This document shows positions 1-5,175 of a DNA stretch of 5,290 nt, in pieces. Within the stretch, counting starts at the first letter, position 1, and every line of letters starts with the position of its first letter. The stretch comes from Clostridia bacterium. GTDB lineage: Bacteria > Bacillota_A > Clostridia > Christensenellales > Aristaeellaceae. The notes beneath the pieces were generated by a model. The model was not told where the DNA came from. It did no database searches and saw nothing but the letters and a program-made list of their open reading frames with translations. The stretch covers positions 1 to 5,290 of the forward strand of contig JAFQGN010000308.1 of NCBI GenBank assembly GCA_017398245.1. The letters run 5' to 3'. Both the position numbers and the translations under genes were made by a program.

Positions 1-14
1 ATCAAGTATTGAAT

Positions 15-50
15 AAGGCTGGCTATGCTTACAGCATGGGCCAGCCTTTT
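15..50. repeat. Divergent hairpin H1 (left member of 5' pair)
   Basis: Bases 15-23 (AAGGCTGGC) pair with 40-48 (GCCAGCCTT). Inside are a single T (24), a 5-bp inner stem ATGCT/AGCAT (25-29 with 33-37), a TAC loop (30-32) and an unpaired GG (38-39). Read on the minus strand, the order is stem, CC bulge, inner stem, GTA loop, A bulge, stem, which is the same architecture as the hairpin at 85-114 read on the plus strand. The TTTT at 47-50 means it could also terminate plus-strand transcription from a gene left of the window, but the T run is short. Its repetition at 5054-5085 argues that it is primarily a repeat element. Confidence 0.8.
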
Positions 51-84
51 CAATATGTATAGTGCTTGTATTGTGACCTTTCAT

Positions 85-120
85 GCCCGGCCCACACTGT
101 AAGTGTAGCCGGGCTTTTCT
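85..120 (+). repeat. Divergent hairpin H2 (right member of 5' pair), possible terminator
   Basis: GCCCGGC (85-91) pairs with GCCGGGC (108-114). Between them are a CC bulge (92-93), inner stem ACACT/AGTGT (94-98 with 102-106), a GTA loop (99-101) and a single A (107). TTTTCT follows immediately, so on the plus strand it meets the form of an intrinsic terminator and could shield the operon from upstream transcription. It faces H1 across a 36-base spacer that resembles the spacer of the 3' pair (shared TATGT, TTGT and TTTCA blocks). Repeat identity is well supported; the terminator role is inferred. Confidence 0.75.
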
Positions 121-157
121 TTGACATGATAGAATAAGTATTCCCTAATCGAGGGTT

Positions 158-210
158 CCAAGGGGAATCATTCCCCTTGGCAGGGGTCTGGGGGCGGCGC
201 CCCCGGCGTA
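158..210. repeat. Double-hairpin repeat unit U1
   Basis: The first hairpin is a perfect 10-bp stem with a 3-base loop: CCAAGGGGAA (158-167), TCA, TTCCCCTTGG (171-180). After a CAGGGGTCT linker comes a second GC-rich hairpin, GGGGGC (190-195) with GCCCCC (199-204), and the unit closes with GGCGTAT. The same order (10-bp/3-base hairpin, AGGGTC-type linker, GGGGC/GCCCC hairpin, GCGTA) recurs at 234-286 and 5211-5263, and inverted at 4958-5010. The bases just upstream (about 116-157) are alignable with those upstream of the 5211 copy, so this is the right arm of the composite seen whole at the 3' end. No coding potential is apparent. Confidence 0.8.
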
Positions 211-233
211 TCTTCCCCTCCATGTCGGAGAGT

Positions 234-286
234 CCAGAGAGGCGGAGCCTCTTTGGCAGGGGTCTGGGGGCGAGAAGCCCCAGCGT
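234..286. repeat. Double-hairpin repeat unit U2
   Basis: Second tandem copy of the U1 unit. CCAGAGAGGC (234-243) pairs with GCCTCTTTGG (247-256) around a GGA loop: 10 bp with one G-T wobble, the same geometry as U1 but with mostly different stem bases. The linker CAGGGGTCT is identical to that of U1. The second hairpin is CTGGGG (264-269) with CCCCAG (278-283), followed by CGTAA. The 23 bases between U1 and U2 contain only a weak CTCC/GGAG hairpin (218-221 with 227-230). Conservation of linker and fold with changing stems marks it as a structured repeat. Confidence 0.75.
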
Positions 287-290
287 AACC

Positions 291-365
291 TCCTCTCCTG
301 CGCTTCTTTCAAAAGGATTAACAGAAAAATGGCGGAATATTGTTTGAAGACCGAATATTATGGTA
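291..365. other. AT-richer spacer upstream of operon promoter
   Basis: This is the transition between the GC-rich repeats and the promoter, with no gene. GAATATT occurs twice in direct orientation 18 bp apart (335-341 and 353-359), and each copy contains the palindrome AATATT. A TTAACAG half-site at 318-324 matches the left part of the palindrome at 366-378. These could be weak regulator contacts or simply AT-rich DNA; nothing firmer can be said. Confidence 0.35.
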
Positions 366-378
366 CTTAACAGTTGAG
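366..378. promoter_or_regulatory. Candidate upstream MarR operator (O1)
   Basis: CTTAAC-A-GTTGAG is an inverted repeat around base 372 with a single G/T discrepancy between arms. It lies 4 bp upstream of the -35 hexamer. It shares the core TAAC-N-GTT with the palindrome at 414-424, which is the main reason to read both as binding sites of the adjacent MarR protein. MarR dimers bind short inverted repeats near their own promoters. The match between the two sites is seen; binding is inferred. Confidence 0.5.
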
Positions 379-382
379 ACGC

Positions 383-411
383 TTGACAATCAGACAAGAA
401 AATAGTATGAT
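383..411 (+). promoter_or_regulatory. Sigma-A/sigma-70-type promoter of the marR-ABC operon
   Basis: The -35 box TTGACA (383-388) is a perfect consensus. The -10 box TATGAT (406-411) differs from TATAAT at one position, and the spacer is exactly 17 bp. Transcription is expected to start at about 416-419, giving a leader of about 20 bases before the regulator ATG. Nearly ideal spacing and hexamers imply a strong basal promoter that would need a repressor, in keeping with a MarR gene first in the operon. No other promoter is evident before either transporter gene. Confidence 0.85.
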
Positions 412-413
412 GG

Positions 414-424
414 CTAACGGTTAG
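414..424. promoter_or_regulatory. Candidate MarR operator over the start point (O2)
   Basis: CTAAC-G-GTTAG is a perfect 5-bp inverted repeat around base 419. It sits at the predicted transcription start and touches the Shine-Dalgarno sequence. With O1 it shares TAAC-N-GTT; the two centres are 47 bp apart and bracket the promoter. Occupancy here would block initiation by RNA polymerase. The position and symmetry are seen; use by the product of 437-937 is inferred. Confidence 0.6.
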
Positions 425-428
425 GAGG
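422..428 (+). promoter_or_regulatory. Ribosome binding site of marR
   Basis: TAGGAGG ends 8 bases before the ATG at 437, a strong Shine-Dalgarno match at good spacing. It fixes this ATG as the start rather than the in-frame Met codons downstream at residues 17 and 24. Confidence 0.85.
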
Positions 429-436
429 TATATAAT

Positions 437-937
437 ATGGCGGTTAATGAACATCCGCACAAGAACCACGATGAAGGGCACGAAATGGCGAAAAATGCCG
501 GGCGTATGCTGCATCTTCTTTCCCGCAAGCATTTTCAGTATTGCGAGAACAAGTTTCAGTCCATCGGCATCGGGCCGGGGCAGGTGCCGATTCTGATGGA
601 GCTGGGCAAGCACGGGCAGCTTTCGCAGAGGGATCTGGCCGAAAAGGTGCGCGTTACCCCGGCGACGATCTCCGGCACGCTGAAGAGGCTGGAGCGCGCG
701 GGGATCATTGTGCGCACGGGCACGGAGGACGACGCGCGGGTGAGTCTCGTTTCGCTTTCGGAAAGCGGCGAGGCGCTGATGAAAGAGGCGCGGTCTGTGT
801 TTGCCGAGGCGGACGACATGCTGGTAAAAGGCTTTTCGCAGCAGGAGAGGGAAGAACTGATCGGCCTGCTCGGGCGTATGCTGGAAAACGTGCAGGAAGG
901 AATGGAAACCAACCGAAAAGAAGGGGAAAAGGAATGA
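437..937 (+). CDS. MarR-family transcriptional regulator
   Basis: A 166-residue winged helix-turn-helix DNA-binding protein, close to the usual 140-170 residues for MarR. The dimerisation helix is near residues 18-42. The HTH follows in order: LSQRDLAEKV (62-71), recognition helix VTPATISGTLKRLERAG (73-89), then the wing with the family's D-x-R motif (D99, R101) and VSLVSLSESG (102-111). The C-terminal helices (about 112-158) complete the dimer domain. The only cysteine is C36, in the first long helix. The N-terminal tail is unusually His-rich (H6, H8, H11, H15), which could bind metal but may be incidental. The gene overlaps the exporter gene by ATGA, so the two are translationally coupled. 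It probably represses its own operon through the TAAC-N-GTT palindromes upstream and is relieved by a small ligand that cannot be named from sequence. The family call is firm; the repressor role and target are inferred from position. Confidence 0.95.
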   Translation: MAVNEHPHKNHDEGHEMAKNAGRMLHLLSRKHFQYCENKFQSIGIGPGQVPILMELGKHGQLSQRDLAEKVRVTPATISGTLKRLERAGIIVRTGTEDDARVSLVSLSESGEALMKEARSVFAEADDMLVKGFSQQEREELIGLLGRMLENVQEGMETNRKEGEKE

Positions 938-2658
938 AAAAGCTGTACAAATACCTGAAGCCGTACATGCTGTTCACGGTGCTCGCGCCGCTGTTCATGA
1001 TCGGCGAGGTGATTGCAGACCTTCTGCAGCCGACGTTCATGAGCAGCATCATCAACGAGGGCATTGTGAACGGCGATACGCACTATATTCTGATCACCTG
1101 TCTCAAGATGATCGGCGTGGCGCTGCTGGGCGTGGTAGGCGGCCTTGGCAATATGTATTTTTCGACGAAGGCCGGATTCGGCTTTGCAAAGGATATGAGG
1201 CAGGCGCTGTATGAGAAGGTACAGTCCTTCTCGTTTGCCAATATCGACCAGTTCAAGACCGGTTCGCTGGTGACGAGGATCACCAACGACGTGACGCAGA
1301 TCCAGAACGCGTTTACCTCGTGCATCCGCATGATGGTGCGTTCGCCGTTTCTGTGCATCGGCGGCGTGATCGCCATTGCGGCGATCAACATGAAGCTGGC
1401 GATGGTCGTGTTCTTCACGCTGCCGATCCTGGCGGTGGCCATCGTTTGCATCATGAAAAAGGCGCACCCGCTGTTCCGTTCCATGCAGGAAAAGCTGGAC
1501 AGGGTGAACGTGGTGATGCAGGAGAACCTGGCGGGCGTGCGCGTGATCAAGGCGTTCGGCAGGAGCGATTATGAAAAGAAGCGCTTCCGCAGCGCGAACA
1601 ACGACATGACCGACCTGGGAATCAAGGCCAGCTCCATCATGGCGGTGTCTTTCCCGCTGTTCAACCTGATCATGAACCTGTGCATGATCATTGTGTACTG
1701 GGTGGGCGGCAACATGGTATTTGAAGGCGAGCTGGGCACGGGCGACATCATGGCGTTTTCGAACTACGTGATGCAGATCCTCATGTCGCTGATGTCCTCC
1801 TCGTTCATGTTCCTGTTCCTCTCGCGCGCGGGCGTTTCCGTGCAGCGCGTGAACGAGGTGCTGGATACCAAGAGCGATATTGCCGACGGCGCGTATACCA
1901 ATGCGAAGGTGACCGAAGGCAAGGTCGAATTCAAGGACGTTATGTTCCGCTATCCCGGCCAGGCGGGCGACCCGGTGCTCAGCGGCATTTCCTTTACGGC
2001 GGAGCCCGGCGAGACGGTGGCCATTCTTGGTTCCACGGGTTCGGGCAAATCGAGCCTGATCTCGCTCATTCCGCGTTTGTATGACGCAACGAAGGGCGAG
2101 GTGCTGGTGGACGGCCGCAATGTGAAGGATTATACGCTGGATAATCTGCGCGGCTCCATCGGCATCGCGCTGCAGGAGAGCGTGCTGTTCACCGGCACGA
2201 TCGACGAAAACCTGCGCTGGGGCGACGAGAACGCGGATCAGGAATACATTGAAAAATGTGCGCGAGTGGCGCAGGCCGACGGCTTTGTGAACGCAAGGGA
2301 CGAAGGCTATGAAACAGTGCTGGGCCAGGGCGGCGTGAACCTTTCCGGCGGACAGAAGCAGCGCCTGTGCATCGCCCGCGCGCTGGTGAAGAAGCCGAAG
2401 ATTTTGATCCTGGACGATTCCACCTCTGCGGTAGACCTGACCACCGAGGCCGAGATCCAGAAGGGCCTGAGGGAGATCATGGGCCATATCACCGTGTTCA
2501 TCATCGCGCAGCGCATCTCCTCTGTGATGGACGCCGACAAGATCATTGTGATGGACAACGGCGTGATCGCCGATATCGGCACGCACGACGAGCTCAAGCA
2601 GAGGTGCGAAGTGTACAGAGAGATCGTGATCTCTCAGCTGGGAAAGGAGGCGGCGTAA
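934..2658 (+). CDS. Heterodimeric ABC exporter subunit 1 (degenerate-site half)
   Basis: A 574-residue fused membrane/ATPase half-transporter of the multidrug (LmrC/YfiB/BmrC-like) type. The six-helix membrane domain spans about residues 10-300, with DLLQPTFMSSIINEGI after TM1 as is typical of this subfamily. The nucleotide-binding domain starts near 331: A-loop Y340, Walker A GSTGSGKSS (366-374, K372), Q-loop Q414, signature LSGGQKQR (470-477), Walker B ILILD (D494), D-loop SAVD (498-501). Two key residues are altered: D495 stands where the catalytic Glu should be, and Q526 (IIAQR) replaces the H-loop His. These changes identify the degenerate half of an asymmetric heterodimer whose partner is the next gene. 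The start is the ATG at 934, supported by AAGGGG at 921-926 and the ATGA overlap with marR; upstream in-frame codons run through marR in another frame and are not part of it. Likely exports a hydrophobic compound across the cytoplasmic membrane; the substrate is unknown. Confidence 0.95.
   Translation: MKKLYKYLKPYMLFTVLAPLFMIGEVIADLLQPTFMSSIINEGIVNGDTHYILITCLKMIGVALLGVVGGLGNMYFSTKAGFGFAKDMRQALYEKVQSFSFANIDQFKTGSLVTRITNDVTQIQNAFTSCIRMMVRSPFLCIGGVIAIAAINMKLAMVVFFTLPILAVAIVCIMKKAHPLFRSMQEKLDRVNVVMQENLAGVRVIKAFGRSDYEKKRFRSANNDMTDLGIKASSIMAVSFPLFNLIMNLCMIIVYWVGGNMVFEGELGTGDIMAFSNYVMQILMSLMSSSFMFLFLSRAGVSVQRVNEVLDTKSDIADGAYTNAKVTEGKVEFKDVMFRYPGQAGDPVLSGISFTAEPGETVAILGSTGSGKSSLISLIPRLYDATKGEVLVDGRNVKDYTLDNLRGSIGIALQESVLFTGTIDENLRWGDENADQEYIEKCARVAQADGFVNARDEGYETVLGQGGVNLSGGQKQRLCIARALVKKPKILILDDSTSAVDLTTEAEIQKGLREIMGHITVFIIAQRISSVMDADKIIVMDNGVIADIGTHDELKQRCEVYREIVISQLGKEAA
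2643..2650 (+). promoter_or_regulatory. Ribosome binding site of exporter subunit 2
   Basis: AAAGGAGG lies inside the last codons of the first exporter gene and ends 8 bases before the ATG at 2659. It is stronger than the site serving subunit 1, and it sets the start at the base right after the TAA. That keeps the Pro/Gly-rich N-terminus in the protein. The arrangement favours coupled, roughly equal production of the two subunits. Confidence 0.85.
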
Positions 2659-4671
2659 ATGTCTGAAAAGAAGATGCCCCCCAAGGGCGCGCCGGAAATG
2701 GGCAAGATGCCGCCGAAGGGCATGCCGCCTATGGACGCGCAGCAGCCCGGCAAGCGCAAGCACCGCTATGCCGCCGCAACGATGGGCCCCGGCGGGAGAG
2801 GGCCGGGCAGAGGCCCCGGCGGACCGGGCAGAGGCCCGCACGGCGGACGCTTCGGCGAAAAGGTGAAGCTCAAGAACGCAAAGGGAACGATCTTCCGCCT
2901 GCTGGGATATCTCAAGCATGTGAAGGTGGCGCTGGGCCTTGCGATGCTCGCGCTGATCCTTTCCACGGTGGCGAACCTCGTTTCGCCGAAGATCTCGGGC
3001 GATTTGGTCGACGTGCTGGCCAGAGGCGTGACGGCGCTCAAGGAATACGGCGTGATGCCGGCCGACGTGCGCGCGCAGCTGGCGGGCGATCTGATGCGCT
3101 GCATCGTATGGATGCTGTGCCTGTATGTGGCCTCGTCCGGCTTCTCACTGGCGCAGTCTCTGCTGCTTACGCGCGTTTCCAACAACACGGTGCGCGCGAT
3201 GCGCGTGGAGCTGTTCGACAAGATCCAGACTCTGCCGCTGACCTATTTTGACAAGCACCCGCGCGGCGAGATGATGAGCCGCCTGACCAACGATATCGAC
3301 AATGTTTCCAACATGCTGGCGCACACGCTGACGAACCTGCTCTCCTCGGCGATCACGCTGGTGATCTCGCTGACGATGATGCTTTCACTCAGCCCGCTGC
3401 TGACTCTGGTTTCGTTTATCGTCATTCCGCTGAGCATGACGGTGATCCGCCAGATCACCAAGCGCACGGGCAAGCTCTTCCGCGCGCAGCAGGCGGCTTT
3501 GGGCGAAGTGAACGGCATTGTGGAAGAAACGGTGACCGGCGCGCGCGTGGTAAAGGTATTCTCGCGCGAAAAGGCCGTGATCGACGATTTCCGCGAGGCG
3601 AACGAGGAATACTGCGAGGCCGGTACCATGGCCACGATCTTCTCCTCGTGCATCGGCCCGATCATGAACGTGTTCAACAACCTGTCCTTCGCGCTGATGG
3701 CCGGCATCGGCGGCTTCCTTGTTGTAACCGGCAGGGTGCGCAGCGTGGGCATGATCCAGTCCTTCCTGCAGTATTCGCGCCAGTTCCAGAGGCCGATCAA
3801 CGACCTGGCCAACCAGGTGACGAACATCCAGTCCGCACTTGCGGGCGCGGAGCGCGTGTTCGAAATTCTGGACGCGGATCCGGAAGCGGCGGATGCGCCC
3901 GACGCCGACCCGATGACCGACCCGAAGGGGCATGTCGTGTTTGACGACGTTACCTTCGGCTACACGCCTGAGCGCGACATTCTCAAGAACGTCAGCTTTG
4001 AAGCCAAGCCCGGACAGACCATCGCGCTGGTCGGCCCCACAGGCGCGGGTAAGACGACGATCGTTTCCGTGCTGGAGCGCTTCTACGATCTCAAGGGCGG
4101 TCATATCACCATCGACGGCAAGGACATTACCGACATTCAGCGCCAGAAGCTGCGCGACAGCCTGGGCATGGTTCTGCAGGACGTGTATCTGTTTGCGGGC
4201 ACGATCCGCGAAAACCTGATGTACGGCAATCTGGACGCCACCGAGGAGCAGATGATCGAGGCGGCGAAGATGGCCAACTGCCACGGGTTCATCACCCGTC
4301 TGCCCAAGGGCTACGATACCGAGCTGGCCGAGGACGGCGGAAACCTCTCTCAGGGACAGAGGCAGCTGCTTTCCATCGCTCGCGCGATCCTGTCCGACCC
4401 GAAGGTGCTCATTCTGGACGAGGCGACCTCTTCGGTCGATACCCGCACGGAAGTGCACATCCAGACTGCGATGCTGCGCCTGATGCAGGGCCGCACGAGC
4501 TTTGTGATCGCGCACCGTTTGTCTACGATCCGCCATGCCGATCTGATCCTCGTGATCGACGGCGGCGAGATCATCGAGCGTGGCAACCACGAAGAGCTCA
4601 TGCAGCAGGACGGTTTCTATGCCAACATGCTGCGCAGCCAGTACCGCGCGTCTATTAAAGCCAGCGCGTGA
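2659..4671 (+). CDS. Heterodimeric ABC exporter subunit 2 (catalytic half)
   Basis: A 670-residue half-transporter of the LmrD/YfiC/BmrD-like type. It is longer than the usual 590-610 because of an N-terminal extension of about 66 residues, rich in Pro, Gly, Met, Arg and Lys, with a repeated KMPPKG motif (residues 16-21; imperfect earlier copy at 5-10) and a GPGRGPGG stretch (48-55). The membrane domain runs from about 75 to 385 (TM1 near 88-108). The ATPase domain has Walker A GPTGAGKTT (459-467, K465), Q-loop Q507, signature LSQGQ (563-567, Gln for the usual first Gly), Walker B VLILD with catalytic E588, D-loop SSVD (591-594) and H-loop H619. The intact Glu/His with an altered signature are the mirror image of subunit 1, so the dimer has one competent and one degenerate ATP site. 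The gene starts on the base after the subunit 1 stop. The extension could contact membrane lipid or another protein, but its role is unknown. Family and pairing are firm; substrate is not. Confidence 0.95.
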   Translation: MSEKKMPPKGAPEMGKMPPKGMPPMDAQQPGKRKHRYAAATMGPGGRGPGRGPGGPGRGPHGGRFGEKVKLKNAKGTIFRLLGYLKHVKVALGLAMLALILSTVANLVSPKISGDLVDVLARGVTALKEYGVMPADVRAQLAGDLMRCIVWMLCLYVASSGFSLAQSLLLTRVSNNTVRAMRVELFDKIQTLPLTYFDKHPRGEMMSRLTNDIDNVSNMLAHTLTNLLSSAITLVISLTMMLSLSPLLTLVSFIVIPLSMTVIRQITKRTGKLFRAQQAALGEVNGIVEETVTGARVVKVFSREKAVIDDFREANEEYCEAGTMATIFSSCIGPIMNVFNNLSFALMAGIGGFLVVTGRVRSVGMIQSFLQYSRQFQRPINDLANQVTNIQSALAGAERVFEILDADPEAADAPDADPMTDPKGHVVFDDVTFGYTPERDILKNVSFEAKPGQTIALVGPTGAGKTTIVSVLERFYDLKGGHITIDGKDITDIQRQKLRDSLGMVLQDVYLFAGTIRENLMYGNLDATEEQMIEAAKMANCHGFITRLPKGYDTELAEDGGNLSQGQRQLLSIARAILSDPKVLILDEATSSVDTRTEVHIQTAMLRLMQGRTSFVIAHRLSTIRHADLILVIDGGEIIERGNHEELMQQDGFYANMLRSQYRASIKASA

Positions 4672-4689
4672 GCGCGAATATATGTGTTC

Positions 4690-4735
4690 TCGGGGGAGGC
4701 CCTTTTCTTTAGGAAAAGAAAAGGGTCCCCCCCGA
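4690..4735. repeat. 21-bp near-perfect hairpin just after the operon
   Basis: Bases 4690-4710 pair with 4715-4735 around a 4-base AGGA loop: a TCGGGGG/CCCCCGA outer part, one A-C mismatch, one G-T wobble, then CCCTTTTCTTT/AAAGAAAAGGG. It begins 18 bases after the stop of the last exporter gene, so it is placed where a terminator would be. No T run follows on either strand, so it is not a standard intrinsic terminator; it could protect the mRNA 3' end or aid Rho-dependent release. Its right half is homologous to the start of the second tandem repeat copy at 4827, so it is also part of the repeat block. Confidence 0.7.
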
Positions 4736-4822
4736 ACCCCATCTGAAAAGAAACCGATTAAGGGGATAGGGAATTCTATCGAGAGGATCGGCGGTAGCAA
4801 ATGTCAGCGGGCACAGCCCGCC
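4712..4822 (+). repeat. Degenerate tandem repeat, copy T1
   Basis: First of two diverged copies spaced about 111-115 bases apart. Shared blocks in order are GGAAAAGAAA, CCCG, AAAGAAAC, then the best-kept part TTCTATCG..AGGATCGGCGG.AGCAAATGTC (4774-4805, 29 of 32 bases as in copy T2). It ends with a 6-bp hairpin GCGGGC-ACA-GCCCGC (4807-4821). Reading frames across the block are short and not conserved between the copies, so I treat it as non-coding. Confidence 0.75.
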
Positions 4823-4826
4823 TTTG

Positions 4827-4935
4827 GGAAAAGAAAGGCCCCTCCCGCGCCTTCCCCAAAGAAACAGATTGGGGGGGATTATGGGTTTCTATCGGAAGGA
4901 TCGGCGGCAGCAAATGTCTGTCGGCACTGCCGACC
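4827..4935 (+). repeat. Degenerate tandem repeat, copy T2
   Basis: Second copy of T1. It begins with GGAAAAGAAA (4827-4836), which can pair as GCCTTT/AAAGGC (4820-4825 with 4834-4839). Its best-kept part is 4887-4918, and it ends in the hairpin GTCGGC-ACT-GCCGAC (4920-4934). Against T1, two of the six stem pairs change on both sides (C-G to T-A and G-C to C-G), so pairing is kept while sequence is not. A run of seven G at 4871-4877 replaces AAGGG-type sequence in T1. No gene is seen here. Confidence 0.75.
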
Positions 4936-5053
4936 GGCGGGAGCGAAGATTGGGAAACGGGGGCTGTTCGCCCTCCAAAACCCCTCGGCAAAGGAATTTC
5001 ATCCCTTTGCAATCCCATATTAGGGGCTTGCGTATTCTATGGAAAAGAGATGT

Positions 5054-5085
5054 AGGCCGGCAATGCTTACAGCATGGGCCGGCCT
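5054..5085 (-). repeat. Divergent hairpin H3 (left member of 3' pair)
   Basis: AGGCCGGC (5054-5061) pairs with GCCGGCCT (5078-5085). Inside are a single A (5062), inner stem ATGCT/AGCAT (5063-5067 with 5071-5075), a TAC loop and an unpaired GG (5076-5077). It has the same inner stem, loop and bulges as H1 at 15-48 but a different outer stem (GGCCGGC for GGCTGGC) with both arms changed together. Read on the minus strand it has the same architecture as H2 and H4. Neither strand has a T run next to it, so a terminator role is unlikely. Confidence 0.8.
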
Positions 5086-5135
5086 GCGTTATGTTCGTAC
5101 TTTGTTTTTGAGAGCGTGCTTTTCAGGCATGATGG

Positions 5136-5175
5136 AGGCTGTCCCGCACTGTAAGTGCTGCCAGCCTTCTTCTTT
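5136..5175 (+). repeat. Divergent hairpin H4 (right member of 3' pair), possible terminator
   Basis: AGGCTGTC (5136-5143) pairs with GCCAGCCT (5160-5167) with one T-C mismatch. Inside are a CC bulge (5144-5145), inner stem GCACT/AGTGC (5146-5150 with 5154-5158), a GTA loop and a single T (5159). The pyrimidine-rich TTCTTCTTT follows, so it could act as a weak plus-strand terminator, about 460 bases after the last exporter gene. It faces H3 across a 50-base spacer. The inner stem GCACT/AGTGC differs from ACACT/AGTGT in H2 by a compensated pair. Confidence 0.75.

Noticed and set aside
15..114. Integron attC sites or CRISPR repeats
   Set aside because: There is bulged-hairpin resemblance to attC, but no RYYYAAC/GTTRRRY-type core in the expected place, no integrase, and only paired inverted copies. 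There is no regular direct-repeat/spacer pattern for CRISPR.
1..436. Riboswitch or T-box leader for the operon
   Set aside because: The promoter at 383-411 lies downstream of the hairpins, leaving a leader of only about 20 bases, too short for a riboswitch.
50..613. Minus-strand open frame over the repeats, promoter and start of marR
   Set aside because: It runs antisense through the promoter, hairpin repeats and a clear MarR gene, matches no family I recognise, and has no convincing ribosome binding site.
541..933. In-frame upstream extension of exporter subunit 1
   Set aside because: It lies over marR in another frame, with composition typical of a shadow frame. The ATG at 934 has a Shine-Dalgarno site and the normal family N-terminus.
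556..2919. Long minus-strand frame opposite exporter subunit 1
   Set aside because: It is rich in His, Arg and Ala, as expected from the antisense of a GC-rich gene, and has no recognisable domain.
4776..5111. Short frames on both strands after the operon
   Set aside because: They follow the hairpins and tandem repeats, differ between repeat copies, and lack ribosome binding sites; the DNA is better explained as structured repeat.
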